Of a stretch of 64,000 nucleotides of DNA, positions 1-9,865 are shown piece by piece. How positions within the stretch are numbered: the first letter of the stretch is position 1; the number at the start of each line of letters is the position of its first letter. Position numbers and translations under genes: made by a program. This DNA comes from Ochromonas danica (Eukaryota > Sar > Chrysophyceae > Chromulinales > Chromulinaceae). The stretch lies in contig VKHL01000075.1 of NCBI GenBank assembly GCA_015146655.1, forward strand, positions 62,001 through 126,000. Direction: 5' to 3'. Below the pieces are notes generated by a model. It saw only the letters and a program-made list of their open reading frames with translations. It made no database searches and was not told the DNA's origin.

Positions 1-1355
1 AATTTTTCATTACTTCCGATCTCATCATTTTGCTTCACCTGCTCCACGCTTATTTCCTCCTCCATAGCCTTGGCCTCAATACTACAGCCCTCCTGCTCAT
101 CCTTCTTCTTCTCCTGCTGCCGCTCCTCTTGAAGCTGCTTCTCGGTCGTTGAGAGGATAACGTCCTTGTCCACTATCACCTCTTCCACCGAAGGAACCGT
201 CTCTGTCTTTGCCTGTGTATTCTTTGCAGAGATGGGGGAAGATGATGAGCTGGGTTGCGGACTATTAGCTTCTCCCCCTCCTGCTCTTGGTGCTACTGCT
301 ACTGCTACTGCATTGCCATTCTCTCCGCTCACCACGGTAGCGATTGTACTTTCTCCTTCGCTGATCAAACTGTCAGATCGAGCACTCTGGCCCGTAGCAC
401 TGCTACGGCGACGCCGTCGGGAGGATCCCCCTTTCTTCCGCGAATGCGCTTCTTCCAAAGCGAGAGAAGCGCTGCTTGCATCTTCAGCTCGGACAATAGC
501 AACCAGGTCCTGACTGAGCGTGAAAAAGGCATCCAGTGGGTCCACCAGCTTCCTGCCTGCAACTTCCACTACTGTGTAGCCAGAGGCTGGGGTGGTAGCA
601 GGAGGAGGAGGAAGGATAGATGAAACAGCACTACTCCCTTCATCTTCAGCTCCTCCTGCTCTCACTGAAGGTGCTGTTAGAGAAGAAGCAGCACTGACAG
701 TGCTTTTAGCCGCACTGCCATCTCCACCCTCTAAAGCAGTCGAAGTGGCGGCAGCAGCAACGAACTCCTCTTGTTCCTTACCTTCTTCTTCCTCCTCCTC
801 TTCCACCTCATCGATGGCATGCAACGAAGATGATAAAAGGCTAACAGAATCGTCACCGTCGATCTCCACCGTAACCATAGGAGGAGGGACACTCTGCTTG
901 GGGGGCGAAGATGCCTCTACATAGGGTGCCACCTCTTCTTCTTCTTCTTCTTCTTCCTCCTCCTCCTCCTCCTCCCCCTCCTCCTCTTCTTCTTCTTCTT
1001 CTTCTTCTTCTTCTTCATCATCGTCTTCCTCTTCCTCCAGGAGCTCTTGCCTTCTCTCTGCAATGACTGTCTGGAAGTCGGCCAGGAATGGGTGAGTCCA
1101 CAGGCTTTGCCTCGTCACCACATCATAGTAATAGGGCAGTAGTCCCCGATCTGTCTGTGCAAAGTTAATCTCCCAGCCATCGGGGAGCACATAGAGTGCT
1201 TTGGCTGCCGTTGCCACCAGATCGCCAGCAAAGCGTTCCTCGAGATCGACACCCAACTGCTCGGCAAAGATTAACTCATGCAACTCGAAACGATAGGAGG
1301 AAGAATCTTCTGAAGAAGAGTCTTCACTCTCCTCAGATTCCACCTCTTCATTCAT
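1..1355 (-). CDS. WW-domain protein with CEP164-like N-terminal module (partial)
   Basis: Open frame running off the left edge of the window; about 451 codons are visible and the C-terminus is missing. The start is the first in-frame ATG (1353-1355); the next upstream in-frame stop lies near 1458. Residues about 20-90 contain a short helical stretch leading into a WW domain: LPDGWEIN, a central Tyr block and the second Trp in QSLWTHPF. The spacing, and the following Arg/Glu-rich helix (FQTVIAERRQELLEEE), match the N-terminal module of the centriolar distal-appendage protein CEP164. The rest is low complexity: long Glu runs encoded by GAA/GAG repeats, then Ser/Ala-rich and Lys/Arg-rich segments. 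The family assignment is inference; a different WW protein is possible. It is divergent from the BUD23 gene, sharing about 240 bp of upstream DNA. Confidence 0.6.
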   Translation of the reverse strand, partial: MNEEVESEESEDSSSEDSSSYRFELHELIFAEQLGVDLEERFAGDLVATAAKALYVLPDGWEINFAQTDRGLLPYYYDVVTRQSLWTHPFLADFQTVIAERRQELLEEEEDDDEEEEEEEEEEEEEGEEEEEEEEEEEEEEVAPYVEASSPPKQSVPPPMVTVEIDGDDSVSLLSSSLHAIDEVEEEEEEEGKEQEEFVAAAATSTALEGGDGSAAKSTVSAASSLTAPSVRAGGAEDEGSSAVSSILPPPPATTPASGYTVVEVAGRKLVDPLDAFFTLSQDLVAIVRAEDASSASLALEEAHSRKKGGSSRRRRRSSATGQSARSDSLISEGESTIATVVSGENGNAVAVAVAPRAGGGEANSPQPSSSSSPISAKNTQAKTETVPSVEEVIVDKDVILSTTEKQLQEERQQEKKKDEQEGCSIEAKAMEEEISVEQVKQNDEIGSNEK

Positions 1356-1595
1356 TTTCTCCAGTGAAGTGGTCTGGGCAATGTTTTCCCCCAATGATGC
1401 TAACGGGGTGGTGCTTTTGCTTTTGGCTTTCTCATGAAACGCCGCCAGCTCAGCGAGAGATCAAAATACGACTTTTAGACGCGTTAGTTAGACTTATTGG
1501 AAGTAGTCCCGCGGTCAAGCAAAAGCTTGAATCGCATTCATCCATTCATTCATTCATTCATTTACTAAATACTGTGTGAGGAAGAAAGCGAAGAG
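1356..1595. promoter_or_regulatory. Divergent intergenic region (WW protein / BUD23)
   Basis: The only space available for the two outward-facing promoters. It holds an ACGCGT hexamer near 1479 and a run of the tetranucleotide ATTC from about 1538 to 1561. No TATA box was recognised. Confidence 0.4.
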
Positions 1596-2453
1596 ATGTC
1601 ACGACCAGAACTTTATAACCCTCCTGAGCTTTTTTACGATGATACAGAAGCGAAGAAATATGACTCTTCCTCTCGTATGCTGAATATTCAGGCAGAGATC
1701 ACAGCCAGAGCTATGGAGATGCTCGCGCTGCCAGAGCACCGCCCCTCCTACCTGCTCGACATCGGCTGTGGTAGTGGTCTTAGTGGACAAACATTAGAAG
1801 AGTCGGGGCACTATTGGGTAGGCTGTGATATCGCTCAGAGTATGTTGGACATTGCCAATGAGCGCGATGCCGAGCAAGGCGATGTCATCAAGTCTGACAT
1901 GGGACAAGGCCTGCCATTCCGCCCTGGTACCTTCGACGGTGCCGTCTCTATCTCTGCTCTACAATGGCTTTGTTATTCAAATAGTAGTGATCAAGACCCG
2001 AAGCTGCGTCTAAATCGCTTCTTCTCCTCTCTATACACAGTGCTCAAGAGAAATGCTCGTGCAGTCCTACAATTCTATCCCGAAAACCCCGAGCAAGCTG
2101 TTCTTATAGCTCAATGTGCTTCTAAAGTGGGATTTGCTGGAGGTGTGGTGGTCGACTACCCAAACTCCTCGAAGGCCAAGAAGTACTACCTCTGTCTCTC
2201 CTTTGAGCGCTCCTACCAACTGCCCGCAGCTCGAGGATTGCATTCTGGAGAGAATGGCGAAGAGAATGGGGAGGTTCAAGTTGCACCAATGGCCGCTAAG
2301 AGCAAGAAGGTAAAGCGCAGGAGAGAAGGGGAACGGCCGCGCGTCAAGAGCGTGGATTGGATTCGCCACAAGAAGGAACGCAGTCGTCGCCTGGGGAAGG
2401 AGGTCAAGACCGACAGCAAGTTCACTGGCAGACGGCGGCCTACTTCCTTCTAG
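1596..2453 (+). CDS. BUD23: 18S rRNA (guanine-N7)-methyltransferase, BUD23/WBSCR22 type
   Basis: Unspliced, 285 aa, the usual length of the family. The N-terminus (RPELYNPPELFYDD) and SAM-binding motif I at residues 53-64 (LLDIGCGSGLSG) are characteristic. They are followed by a Cys-Asp acidic-loop motif (WVGCDIAQSML) and the SISALQWL segment typical of Bud23. A basic Lys/Arg-rich tail at about 230-285 is the family's C-terminal nucleolar region. In yeast and human the enzyme, with its partner Trm112, methylates a guanine of 18S rRNA and supports export of the 40S subunit; the same role is inferred here. The start is the first ATG in frame after a purine-rich leader. It converges on the WLM protease gene. 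Confidence 0.95.
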   Translation: MSRPELYNPPELFYDDTEAKKYDSSSRMLNIQAEITARAMEMLALPEHRPSYLLDIGCGSGLSGQTLEESGHYWVGCDIAQSMLDIANERDAEQGDVIKSDMGQGLPFRPGTFDGAVSISALQWLCYSNSSDQDPKLRLNRFFSSLYTVLKRNARAVLQFYPENPEQAVLIAQCASKVGFAGGVVVDYPNSSKAKKYYLCLSFERSYQLPAARGLHSGENGEENGEVQVAPMAAKSKKVKRRREGERPRVKSVDWIRHKKERSRRLGKEVKTDSKFTGRRRPTSF

Positions 2454-3111
2454 CCATGTAAATTTATGCTTGACTTTTAAACCATTCTATAAACTTACAC
2501 CTACATGCTGTGATGACTGAAGAATGGTTTTAAAACAGTGCATAGCTTTAGATTTACAGTATTTATACTAAAAGATGGAACGATAAAGGATTTTCTAGAT
2601 GGAGAACTTTGACGATCAAGCCTATTATCACACCACAAAAACAAGGGAAAGGGTCAGAATGGTAAACTACAAAGGGGATTGGAAAGCATGACATTTGAGG
2701 CAGAGAAAGAAAACAATTGTTGATCCTTATTGTGTGCCGATAAAGCGTGGATTATTCTAGCTACCAGTCGTAGGTTAAAGACCACTGCTTGCAACCGAAG
2801 CAGCAAACAGATTTTCTTGACTTGGAGTTGATAGGCGCTTGAGATAGCTGGCTTACGACCGTCAAACAGGCCTCACATCTGCCCCCTGCACACAACCAAT
2901 TAAGAATCACTTCTCAGTGACCTGAAGTGGCTGGAGACATAAGTTGATTCCTCCGAAGAGGAAGACTTATGGCACAGCAGAGCAGTTGCAAGGACTCTGC
3001 AGCGAATCACCTCCGTGCCTCGTCCATATCTCCAGTCGAACATATACACATACTCAAATGTACCGCAGAGAAGGCCAGAGAATGAGTTAACTTCAGAACA
3101 GTACTCACCTA
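2454..3111. other. Gene-free stretch between two convergent 3' ends
   Basis: About 660 bases between BUD23 and the WLM protease. I see no long open frame with family resemblance and no convincing RNA gene. A short U6-like string near 2565-2595 is discussed among the rejected items. Confidence 0.5.
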
Positions 3112-3939
3112 TTATAAGCCCTCATCCTCCTCTGCCTCACCGGTCAGATCGACGACAGCATCGAAAGAGGAAGATGAACGTTTTTGACCCACAAGATCGA
3201 TCAAGGTCTCTCGAACAGAATAACAAGGAGGGCAAACAGGAACAATAGTAGAAAGATTAACCTCCACCAGGCTCGCAGCTTCAGGGTCATCCTCCAGGGC
3301 CATGACGTTACCACAAGCCACGCCGTCAGCCATTCGCCTTTCCGCAGCTCGAGCCATGAGCTCTTTTCTAGACAATAGAGCTAGGTCCCGCACACTCCCT
3401 CCTAATCTATGACCACCTGCGGGCAATAAGGAGGACGTCTTTTGTCTCTTGAGAGCAGCTTCTGCCGCGAGGGTGGGCAATGCCTGAGAGCGAACAGATC
3501 CACCCAGCTTATGCCCTTGCTCCTCAGACCAAACATAAGGAGTAGAAGGTTCTCTACCAAGAAGGTCCAACTGAACCTCATCAAGCAGCTGGTCGACAAG
3601 TTGGTAGAAGTCACAGCTATGCGCTCCGATCTCAATGTGCACCAACTCGTGAACCATGGTACCGAGCAAGGACTCCCACGGAAGAAAGACCTCATTGTTC
3701 TGATGCTCGCGGAGTCTGATCATGATCTTTGACCCTCCATTGAGATTGAGTCCAAGCAGCCCTGCGCTCTTGGGCAGAAACTCTGAAAGCAAAGGAACTT
3801 TCCATTTCCTTCGGATTAACAAAGCTCTTGTGGCCTCAACAAGGCGCTGTAAGAGCGTTGAAGCTTCATTAGCATGAGGTAGTTTAGTGAGGACTTTGAC
3901 CGAGTGGATCCGATAGACGGGATGAGACGAGGAGGTCAT
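3112..3939 (-). CDS. WLM-domain metalloprotease, Wss1/SPRTN-like
   Basis: Unspliced, 275 aa. Residues 10-125 form a WLM (Wss1-like metalloprotease) domain with a zinc motif H97-E98-LV-H101-x5-H107. Two copies of a GHxLGGS motif follow (GHKLGGSVRS and GHRLGGSVRD), the short conserved signature found downstream of the WLM core in plant and fungal Wss1-like proteins. The C-terminus ends in a hydrophobic-acidic patch (VVDLTGEAEEDEG) that looks like a SUMO-interacting motif. Wss1-type proteases cleave proteins crosslinked to DNA and are recruited through SUMO, so a role in DNA-protein crosslink repair is inferred. It converges on BUD23; its start lies 160 bp from the MED31 start, in divergent orientation. 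Confidence 0.85.
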   Translation of the reverse strand: MTSSSHPVYRIHSVKVLTKLPHANEASTLLQRLVEATRALLIRRKWKVPLLSEFLPKSAGLLGLNLNGGSKIMIRLREHQNNEVFLPWESLLGTMVHELVHIEIGAHSCDFYQLVDQLLDEVQLDLLGREPSTPYVWSEEQGHKLGGSVRSQALPTLAAEAALKRQKTSSLLPAGGHRLGGSVRDLALLSRKELMARAAERRMADGVACGNVMALEDDPEAASLVEVNLSTIVPVCPPCYSVRETLIDLVGQKRSSSSFDAVVDLTGEAEEDEGL

Positions 3940-4102
3940 TCAAGTCTGACCACAAGCATCGCCCACCACCACACACACAGAAAGGCAACAGGAACCACGC
4001 AACGCAATCATTTTTACTTCCACCTCATCGTAATAATATGCCACACCTTGTTGTCTTGGGCTTTCGTCCTTCCAATTCACTTTCCTTCCATCGTTCATTC
4101 CC

Positions 4103-4483
4103 ATGGACAATAGCCCAGATCGATTCTATGTTGAATTAGAATTTATTCAAAATCTTGCCAATGCGAGATATCTTCATTATCTGGCAATACAAGGATATCT
4201 GGAAGACTCTAAATTTCTGAGTTTCTTGTCCTATCTTCGCTATTGGAAAGCGCCAAATTATGCCCAGCACTTGCTCTTCCCGCAGTGCTTGGTCTTTTTA
4301 GACGCTTTGATAGAAGATGCGCACTTTCGCAAAGAGCTTCTATCACCTGCTTTCATGGAATTTCTTCATCAACAGCAGGGCTTAGGTTGGATGCATGGTC
4401 GAGACTGGCTCCACCAACCACCCCCAGCACAACCTCTCACTTCACCAGTAAACGATACAGCCGCAGGCGTGATGGACGTCTGA
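4103..4483 (+). CDS. MED31: Mediator complex subunit 31 (Soh1)
   Basis: Unspliced, 126 aa, normal for MED31. The protein is nearly all conserved core: RFYVELEFIQNLANARYLH, then LAIQGYLED and FLSYLRYWK, then the YAQHLLFPQCLVFLDAL helix. MED31 sits in the Mediator middle module and bridges transcription factors and RNA polymerase II. The tail after residue 100 is Pro-rich and not conserved. It is divergent from the WLM protease gene and convergent with the phosphate-carrier-like gene (150 bp apart). Confidence 0.96.
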   Translation: MDNSPDRFYVELEFIQNLANARYLHYLAIQGYLEDSKFLSFLSYLRYWKAPNYAQHLLFPQCLVFLDALIEDAHFRKELLSPAFMEFLHQQQGLGWMHGRDWLHQPPPAQPLTSPVNDTAAGVMDV

Positions 4484-4632
4484 CAGGTCTGACCTATAGG
4501 TGATGTTCTAAACAAGGATAATGATAGATGGATGGATGGATACACTTGCTATGCCGCTTATGTACATATTGTTCACGCTCTCTAAGTTAATTTACTCATG
4601 TGCTATGATAGTCTAGCATCCAAGCAGCCTTT

Positions 4633-5844
4633 TCAGTGAGAACCTGTAACAGGCAAGCCCAGAGCAATCTTCAGGAGGTCATAGAGCACTAGTTGGCTGG
4701 TGATGATAGAAGCCACGTGTGCTAAACGAGCCTGCAGACCAATGAAGAAGCCAGTCACGCCATGCTTGGCATAAATGTGTCGAATAATCGCAGAAAATCC
4801 ACTGGGGGCATCGGAAGATAGGGAGCTACCATGGCCATGGCCTGCTCCTTTATAAGTGGCAGTAAGTACCATATCACCAGGCTGGGAGCACAAACAAGCG
4901 AGCAAGGAGGCAAGGAAGGCCGAAGCCACCGAAATGCCCCACTTGACGTCCTTGCCCTTGAGAGATGCGATCTTGTCTACTGCACCATATAGGAGCGTGG
5001 TGATGAAATCGAATGATACTTGCTTTCCCATTGTATATGGCACTTGTTTCAACAGCATGGCTGCTAGTCCAGCAAAACTGGCAAGCAATCCATTCTCACG
5101 GACAAGGCGCAGAATAGCCGAGACAGTGTTTTCTTTCGCCCAGGAGGCATCGCCCACCATCTTAATACGAGCCTCTTCCATGGGGCATAGGACAATGGAA
5201 GCTACCCCACCTGCTACCACACTAGCCAGAAGAAAGTTCAGAAATTGGTTGCGAGAGAGTTTGCCAAAGATGGGCTTGAAAGTTTCATACAAACCGAACT
5301 TCACGGCGCCCTCGAGTCCATAGCCCACCACAGTAGGACCTAACAAGGAAATGGTAGAGTGGATGACAGTAAGGGTGAACAGGGCAGGCAAGGCAAAGGA
5401 AAGGAAAGGAAAAAAGCGTACCAAGTCCGGCCAGCAGGAAGCCCAAGCCTTCAGAGGCGACGATATCCACTGCCGCCTTCCAAACCCCTTGATTATACTT
5501 CTCTGGGTTGGTTTGCATCCTTGTCTTGATCACATCTGCATGTTCACGCGTGGAAAGGTGAGCGTATCTTTCTCTGCAAGGTAAGGTAGGACCTCACCAA
5601 TCGGAGTTGTGAGACCATGTGAACTAGCAGCGCAAACACTCCCAGCAAGAAAGTATCGCCAATCCAAATCGTTTGCGCCACCTCGCAATAAAAGAAGGTG
5701 ATTGGAAGGCAGAGCTCTAGTTCCCTTGTGCTCTTGTTTCACCAGAGGTGATGATGGTAGAACCGTTGTGAAAGCATGGGCCTCTGCTCTAGCAAGTGCT
5801 AACATGATAAAGAAGAGAGCAAGCACAGCACCCAAACTCTTCAT
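4633..5844 (-). CDS. Phosphate-carrier-like mitochondrial carrier family protein with plastid-type presequence
   Basis: Three exons: 5598-5844, 5422-5535 and 4633-5339. The introns are 62 and 82 nt, GT-AG, with consistent phases, giving 355 aa. The joined exons restore the first carrier signature TPIDVIKTRMQ. The second repeat has CPMEEARIKM and the third CSQPGDMVL, the pattern of SLC25A3-type phosphate carriers rather than ADP/ATP carriers. VPYTMGKQVSFDF also fits. The N-terminus is unusual: a hydrophobic signal peptide (residues 1 to about 23) followed by an Ala-Phe junction (AEAHAFTTVLP) and a basic Ser/Arg stretch, as in bipartite presequences for complex plastids. I infer a plastid-envelope location, with transport of phosphate or a related anion; a mitochondrial location is not excluded. 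Confidence 0.8.
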
Positions 5845-6243
5845 CGCGGTTGATCGGAATTAGAAGTGGAACACAGAAAACAGAAAGAATAAATGCGGGT
5901 TGCACTATTTTCGTCTTTCTCTCAATCCCTTCAATAACAAAATTTCACCACAACAGCAAGATTCCTGACAGCGAAACTGTGGATTATTGTTTCCAATTTC
6001 TGATCTCGGGCAGTGCCCATCAGCTCACTCTGAGAAGGAGTCTGTTCAAACCTTTTGCCGGGAAGCAATTATCCCGAACACATTTCATTCGTATAAACAC
6101 TTTCGATTGCTGACATTGCTGAGTTGTTTTATTCACATACTAGAGCATCTTTTCACCAAACTGAGTAACATCAAAAATATCGATTGGGTAAGATACGTCT
6201 GTGCTAAAACTGAGCAAGTGAACATATCTGAACACCATTATAT
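5845..6243. other. Intergenic, upstream of carrier gene
   Basis: About 400 bases, AT-rich, between the carrier start and the 3' end of the next minus-strand gene. No recognisable gene or motif; presumably the carrier promoter and the neighbour's 3' UTR. Confidence 0.4.
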
Positions 6244-7712
6244 TCAAACATCGCAATCAACAGAAAAAGATTGTGAAACATCAAGTGAATTGGAAGAGAA
6301 AGGAGGAATTGAGGAACGAAATAGTTGAGAAATGGAGGGGAGGCGATTGTGCTGGATCGCTGCTAGCTCGTCGATACGTGGCATGGAGAAGAAGGTAAAC
6401 ATGCACTGAAGACGCTCTTCGCTGAGCAGAGATGTTTCGAAAAGGTTGGACGGAAGAAAGTCGATTCGACGCGTTTTCATCGCTGAATTGTTGTCGTTCT
6501 GACTAGTTTGACCATCTTCTTCCTCCCTGGCGGTTGAGCTTTTCGACAAAACAAACTTGGAGCAATGAGTTGGCCTTGACTCTTGCAACGATAAGCAACC
6601 AAAAGACAGGGGCGAGGCAAAAGGTGGAGCAGAGGCTTCAACGGATCGAGCAAGCCGAGCATCTGCCATGCTACAGGGAACAAGTGTAGAGTGTCGCCTC
6701 TCACCATCCCCAACAACATCAACACCGAAGCAATCCCGCTTGCGCTTGCAAGTCGAAATGAAAATATTCTGATGCTTATGAGGGAGAAAAGAGTAAGAAG
6801 AACAGGCAGAAGAAGTCGAATCCATCATTTCCTCGACGGCAGCATGGAGTGGCGCCAAGTCCACTGACTTCCCAGTGCTTCTATGATGGAAATGCAAGGA
6901 GACGAAGGCAATTTTCAGCACTGCCATCTCCAATATCTCATGCAGAGAATAACTCCCAAGCAAAGGCTTCAGGAAAGCGATGAAATAGGCAGCAGAGAGC
7001 AAGTATTTGCCTCTGGATTTGTTCGGGGGACTGAGATGAATGACTTCTTGCAGGTCTTCCACACTCACCCAAGGCTTCTCAACATGGGCCAGCTTGATCT
7101 TTGGCAAGAGCGATTGTATTTGCTGATGCTGTCTTCGGAAGGCACCCAGCGGTCTCTGAGAGTCCCAGCACCAAAGATGAGGCTGCAAGTCCAGCAATTG
7201 CATCTCCACGGCGATGGTCAACTCCTTCTGAATGCTCTCAGGAATGACACGGCAAAGCTCGTTTTGTATGCAGTTGTAGAGCAGTTGGTGATGGTTGAAG
7301 GATCGCTTGGTGGCAACTCTCATGTGGTCGTGCATGAGGGCGAAGGTGAGGGCGTCCAGCAGCATTAGCTTGCACCACTTCGAGCTGGGCCCATCCACCA
7401 TACTCAACTCTCGTGGGAGACAGTCGAAATGAGCCTAGGATAGCACAGTAATGACGTGGATCTCAAGGGAAGAGAGAGACAGTAGTAACACCAGGAATGG
7501 TCGATTACCTTCTTGCTGGTGGTGAAGGCAGAGCGAAAGAAAGCTTCAAACGAGGAGAGAATCCTCTGCCAGTCAATGGCATAGAAGTGCTGCTGCTCGT
7601 CTGAAGGACTGCAGGAAGAGGATGGAAGCTGTTGGTCGACTTCGTCATTTGAGGTCTCCATCTGATTGGCGAAGCAGGCCAAGGAATCTCTTCTTCCCTG
7701 CAGCAGCACCAT
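6244..7712 (-). CDS. Uncharacterised protein
   Basis: Two exons, 7509-7712 and 6244-7434, joined over a 74-nt GT-AG intron in phase 0, giving about 464 aa. The start at 7712 (ATG followed by GTG CTG CTG) is tentative; a later in-frame ATG (METSND) is possible. Residues about 65-300 are rich in Leu, His and Cys and look alpha-helical (KWCKLMLLDALTFALMHD; KYLLSAAYFIAFLKPLLG). Residues 300-464 are low complexity and Ser-rich. I recognise no catalytic motif or family. A cyclin-like helical fold came to mind but cannot be supported. It is divergent from the LisH/Nopp140-like gene. Confidence 0.6.
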
Positions 7713-8229
7713 TGGACAACAAGCAATAAGCAAACAAGTAGGAGGCAACCAATCCTCTATAAGTCAAATGAAGGAGCTCACTCACTCACTCCCCCTCATG
7801 TGGTGATTTGATGGGAATGAGTGATGAAGTGAGGATTCAACACCTCGCCCAGCAGCAGCAATCACCACCTCACTTGGCAGTCAATCAGCGCTTCACTTCG
7901 TCTCTTACTTCTCATAACTGAGATGATATGACACACTAGCTGCCAAGCAAAGCAGCCAAGGGATGAAGGAAAAGTGAATAATGAACAATGAAAATCCACT
8001 TCCTATGTCATCATTGTCTTTGTTTCAAACAGCAGCAGTGTTTAGTCTTCCCGCCAAATCCAGCGCGGCGCAAAACAAGGCAGCCGGTCAGAAGAGGGCC
8101 AGACTTCACCACCACCAGACCGCCATTGATTAGTTTTCAACACAGCGATCCTCCTGCTTTGACAGATATTAGACTAGCTAGGACTAACGTTAGTTTGATT
8201 TTGGTTTGGAGGGGAGAGAGCCTGGAGAT

Positions 8230-8281
8230 AAACGCGATTTTCACCCTGTTTTTAATAAACGCGATATTCCATAAAACGCGT
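8230..8281. promoter_or_regulatory. Triple AAACGCG box cluster
   Basis: AAACGCGA at 8230-8237 and 8257-8264 and AAACGCGT at 8274-8281, within 135 bp of the LisH/Nopp140-like ATG. They resemble MluI cell-cycle (MBF) or E2F sites. Confidence 0.45.
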
Positions 8282-8289
8282 TGCTAGTG

Positions 8290-8298
8290 TTAAGTTAA
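8290..8298. promoter_or_regulatory. TTAAGTTAA element upstream of the Nopp140-like gene
   Basis: Exact 9-mer flanked by G and C (GTTAAGTTAAC), 66 bp before the ATG. It is shared with five other intergenic sites in this window. Confidence 0.45.
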
Positions 8299-8364
8299 CA
8301 GTTTATGCTGTGGCCTGGCGGCTGGCCAATCAAATCTTGTTGTTGTCAGTGAGTTGTTGTTATC

Positions 8365-9400
8365 ATGACGTCTGAGGGACAATCGAAAGATCTATACGCT
8401 TTGGTGCATGCCTTCCTTGTCGAAGAAGGGCTGGAGAAGGTGGCGGCCAGTCTGAAGAAGCAGGCCAAGGTCTCCTTCGAGGCCAGCACCTCCTCCTCCT
8501 CCTCCTCCCTCAAGCAAATCTTCACTGCCCATCAGCAAGCACAAGCCAAGGCCGTGGCGACCAGCAGCAAAAGTGAGAGCCAGGATAAGAAGCGCAAGGC
8601 TGATTTGGTTCTCCCCGCGGCTAAGAAGGCCAAGGTGGAGGAGGAGGAGGAGGAGTCTGACAGCGACAGCTCTGACTCATCATCTTCTTCGTCTTCGTCT
8701 TCGTCATCGTCATCGTCATCATCTTCTTCCTCAAGTTCTGATAGCGAATCAGACTCAGAATCCAGCAGCAGCAGCTCCTCCTCCTCCTCCTCCAGTGACT
8801 CTGATAGCAGCAGTGATGACAGCAGCAGCAGCAGCAGCTCCGACGATAGCTCGGATGACAGCAGCAGCAGTAGCAGCTCTGATGACAGCAGCAGCTCCAG
8901 CTCCAGTGAGAGCGAGGAGGACGAGGAAGAAGTGCTTCGCCAGCGCGAAGAGGAAAAGAAGCGCAAGGCTGATGAGGCCAAGAAGGCCGCCGAGCAGTGG
9001 GCGATGGCCCAGTCAGCTCAAACACCTGACAAGCGCCGCCAGAGCAATGGCAGCGCCCCGGGCACTGCAGGCAAGAGATTGTCAGGCGGCGCCGCGGCTT
9101 TCCGGCGCGTGGATGCCGACGAATGGAATGCTCAGATCAAGACAGGGCTGGAAGACAACTCTTGTAAGCATCCTCCTCCTTCTCTTGGCCTGACGGTGAG
9201 TTGACGTGGTGGTTGTGGTTGGTCTAGATGTCAAGCAATTCGGCGAGGAGGGCTACGGCGCGAAGGCCAACAAAGTGCTCGCACAGGTGAAGGGCAAAGA
9301 CTTCCGCCATGAGAAGACCAAGCGCAAGCGCGGCAGTTATCGCGGAGGAAACATCACCTTAGCTTCTAATTCCTTCAAGTATGACGACAATGACGAGTAA
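8365..9400 (+). CDS. LisH-domain Nopp140/SRP40-like nucleolar phosphoprotein
   Basis: Exons 8365-9163 and 9228-9400 with a 64-nt GT-AG intron; 323 aa. Residues 8-40 form a LisH motif (LYALVHAFLVEEGLEKVAASL), as in NOLC1/Nopp140. The middle (about 95-190) is a long Ser tract broken by Asp/Glu: CK2-type acidic serine repeats encoded by AGC/TCC repeats. The C-terminus is a complete SRP40_C domain. FRRVDADEWNAQI precedes the splice, and EEGYGAKANK and KTKRKRGSYRGG follow it. Restoration of this domain confirms the intron. Nopp140/Srp40 proteins are chaperones of box C/D and H/ACA snoRNPs and of RNA polymerase I transcription in the nucleolus. The protein is shorter than animal Nopp140, with one serine block instead of many alternating repeats. 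Confidence 0.9.
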
Positions 9401-9865
9401 AAGTAAAACAATAACAATGTTAACAACAACAACAACAACTTGTTGTGGATAACTCACAAGAAGCAGAAGCAGTCAAAGACAATGAATGGCATACTGAGTG
9501 AATGAATTGTGATAGTTAAATTTAGAACCACGATGGTAAGCTAGGCCCAAGCCAAGACAATTGGCGTCAAATGCAACCAATCGCTGGCCAAGAGAAGGCG
9601 AGGGGGAAACAAACAATAGAATTATCAATCGATATTTATACAAAACTGCTCAACACTTCCTCTACAGTATCCTCCGATTACCAAACCATTCGAGAGAAGA
9701 CAAACGAACCTTTTGCTGGAAGGCATCCACTGCCTGGCCGCGCTACTCGACTGTCTTATTGTAGACCAGAACGAAACGAAAGTGTTTAGCAGGGAGAAGC
9801 CTGCAGAGGAAGCTGCAGCATATAATACAAAGAACAGATTGCCCTGCTGCAATAGATAGGACGAT
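9401..9865. other. Convergent intergenic region
   Basis: About 465 bases between the 3' ends of the Nopp140-like gene and the cyclin gene. It contains an (AAC)n tract near 9420-9440. No gene is supported. Confidence 0.4.

Larger units (their letters stand above)
7713..8364. promoter_or_regulatory. Divergent upstream region with ACGCG boxes and TTAAGTTAA
   Basis: About 650 bases between two outward-facing genes. Three AAACGCG boxes lie at 8230-8237, 8257-8264 and 8274-8281, the last being a full ACGCGT. They resemble MCB/E2F-type cell-cycle elements. A GTTAAGTTAAC palindrome-like site at 8289-8299 lies 66 bp before the ATG at 8365. Both are inferred regulatory elements of the downstream nucleolar-protein gene. 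Confidence 0.45.

Noticed and set aside
2560-2600. String resembling the start of U6 snRNA (ACTAAAA..TGGAACGATA)
   Set aside because: The invariant ACAGAGA box and the following conserved stem sequences are missing, so chance similarity is more likely.
8641-8935. Opposite-strand long frames through the serine tract
   Set aside because: These are mirror images of a repetitive codon tract, not genes.
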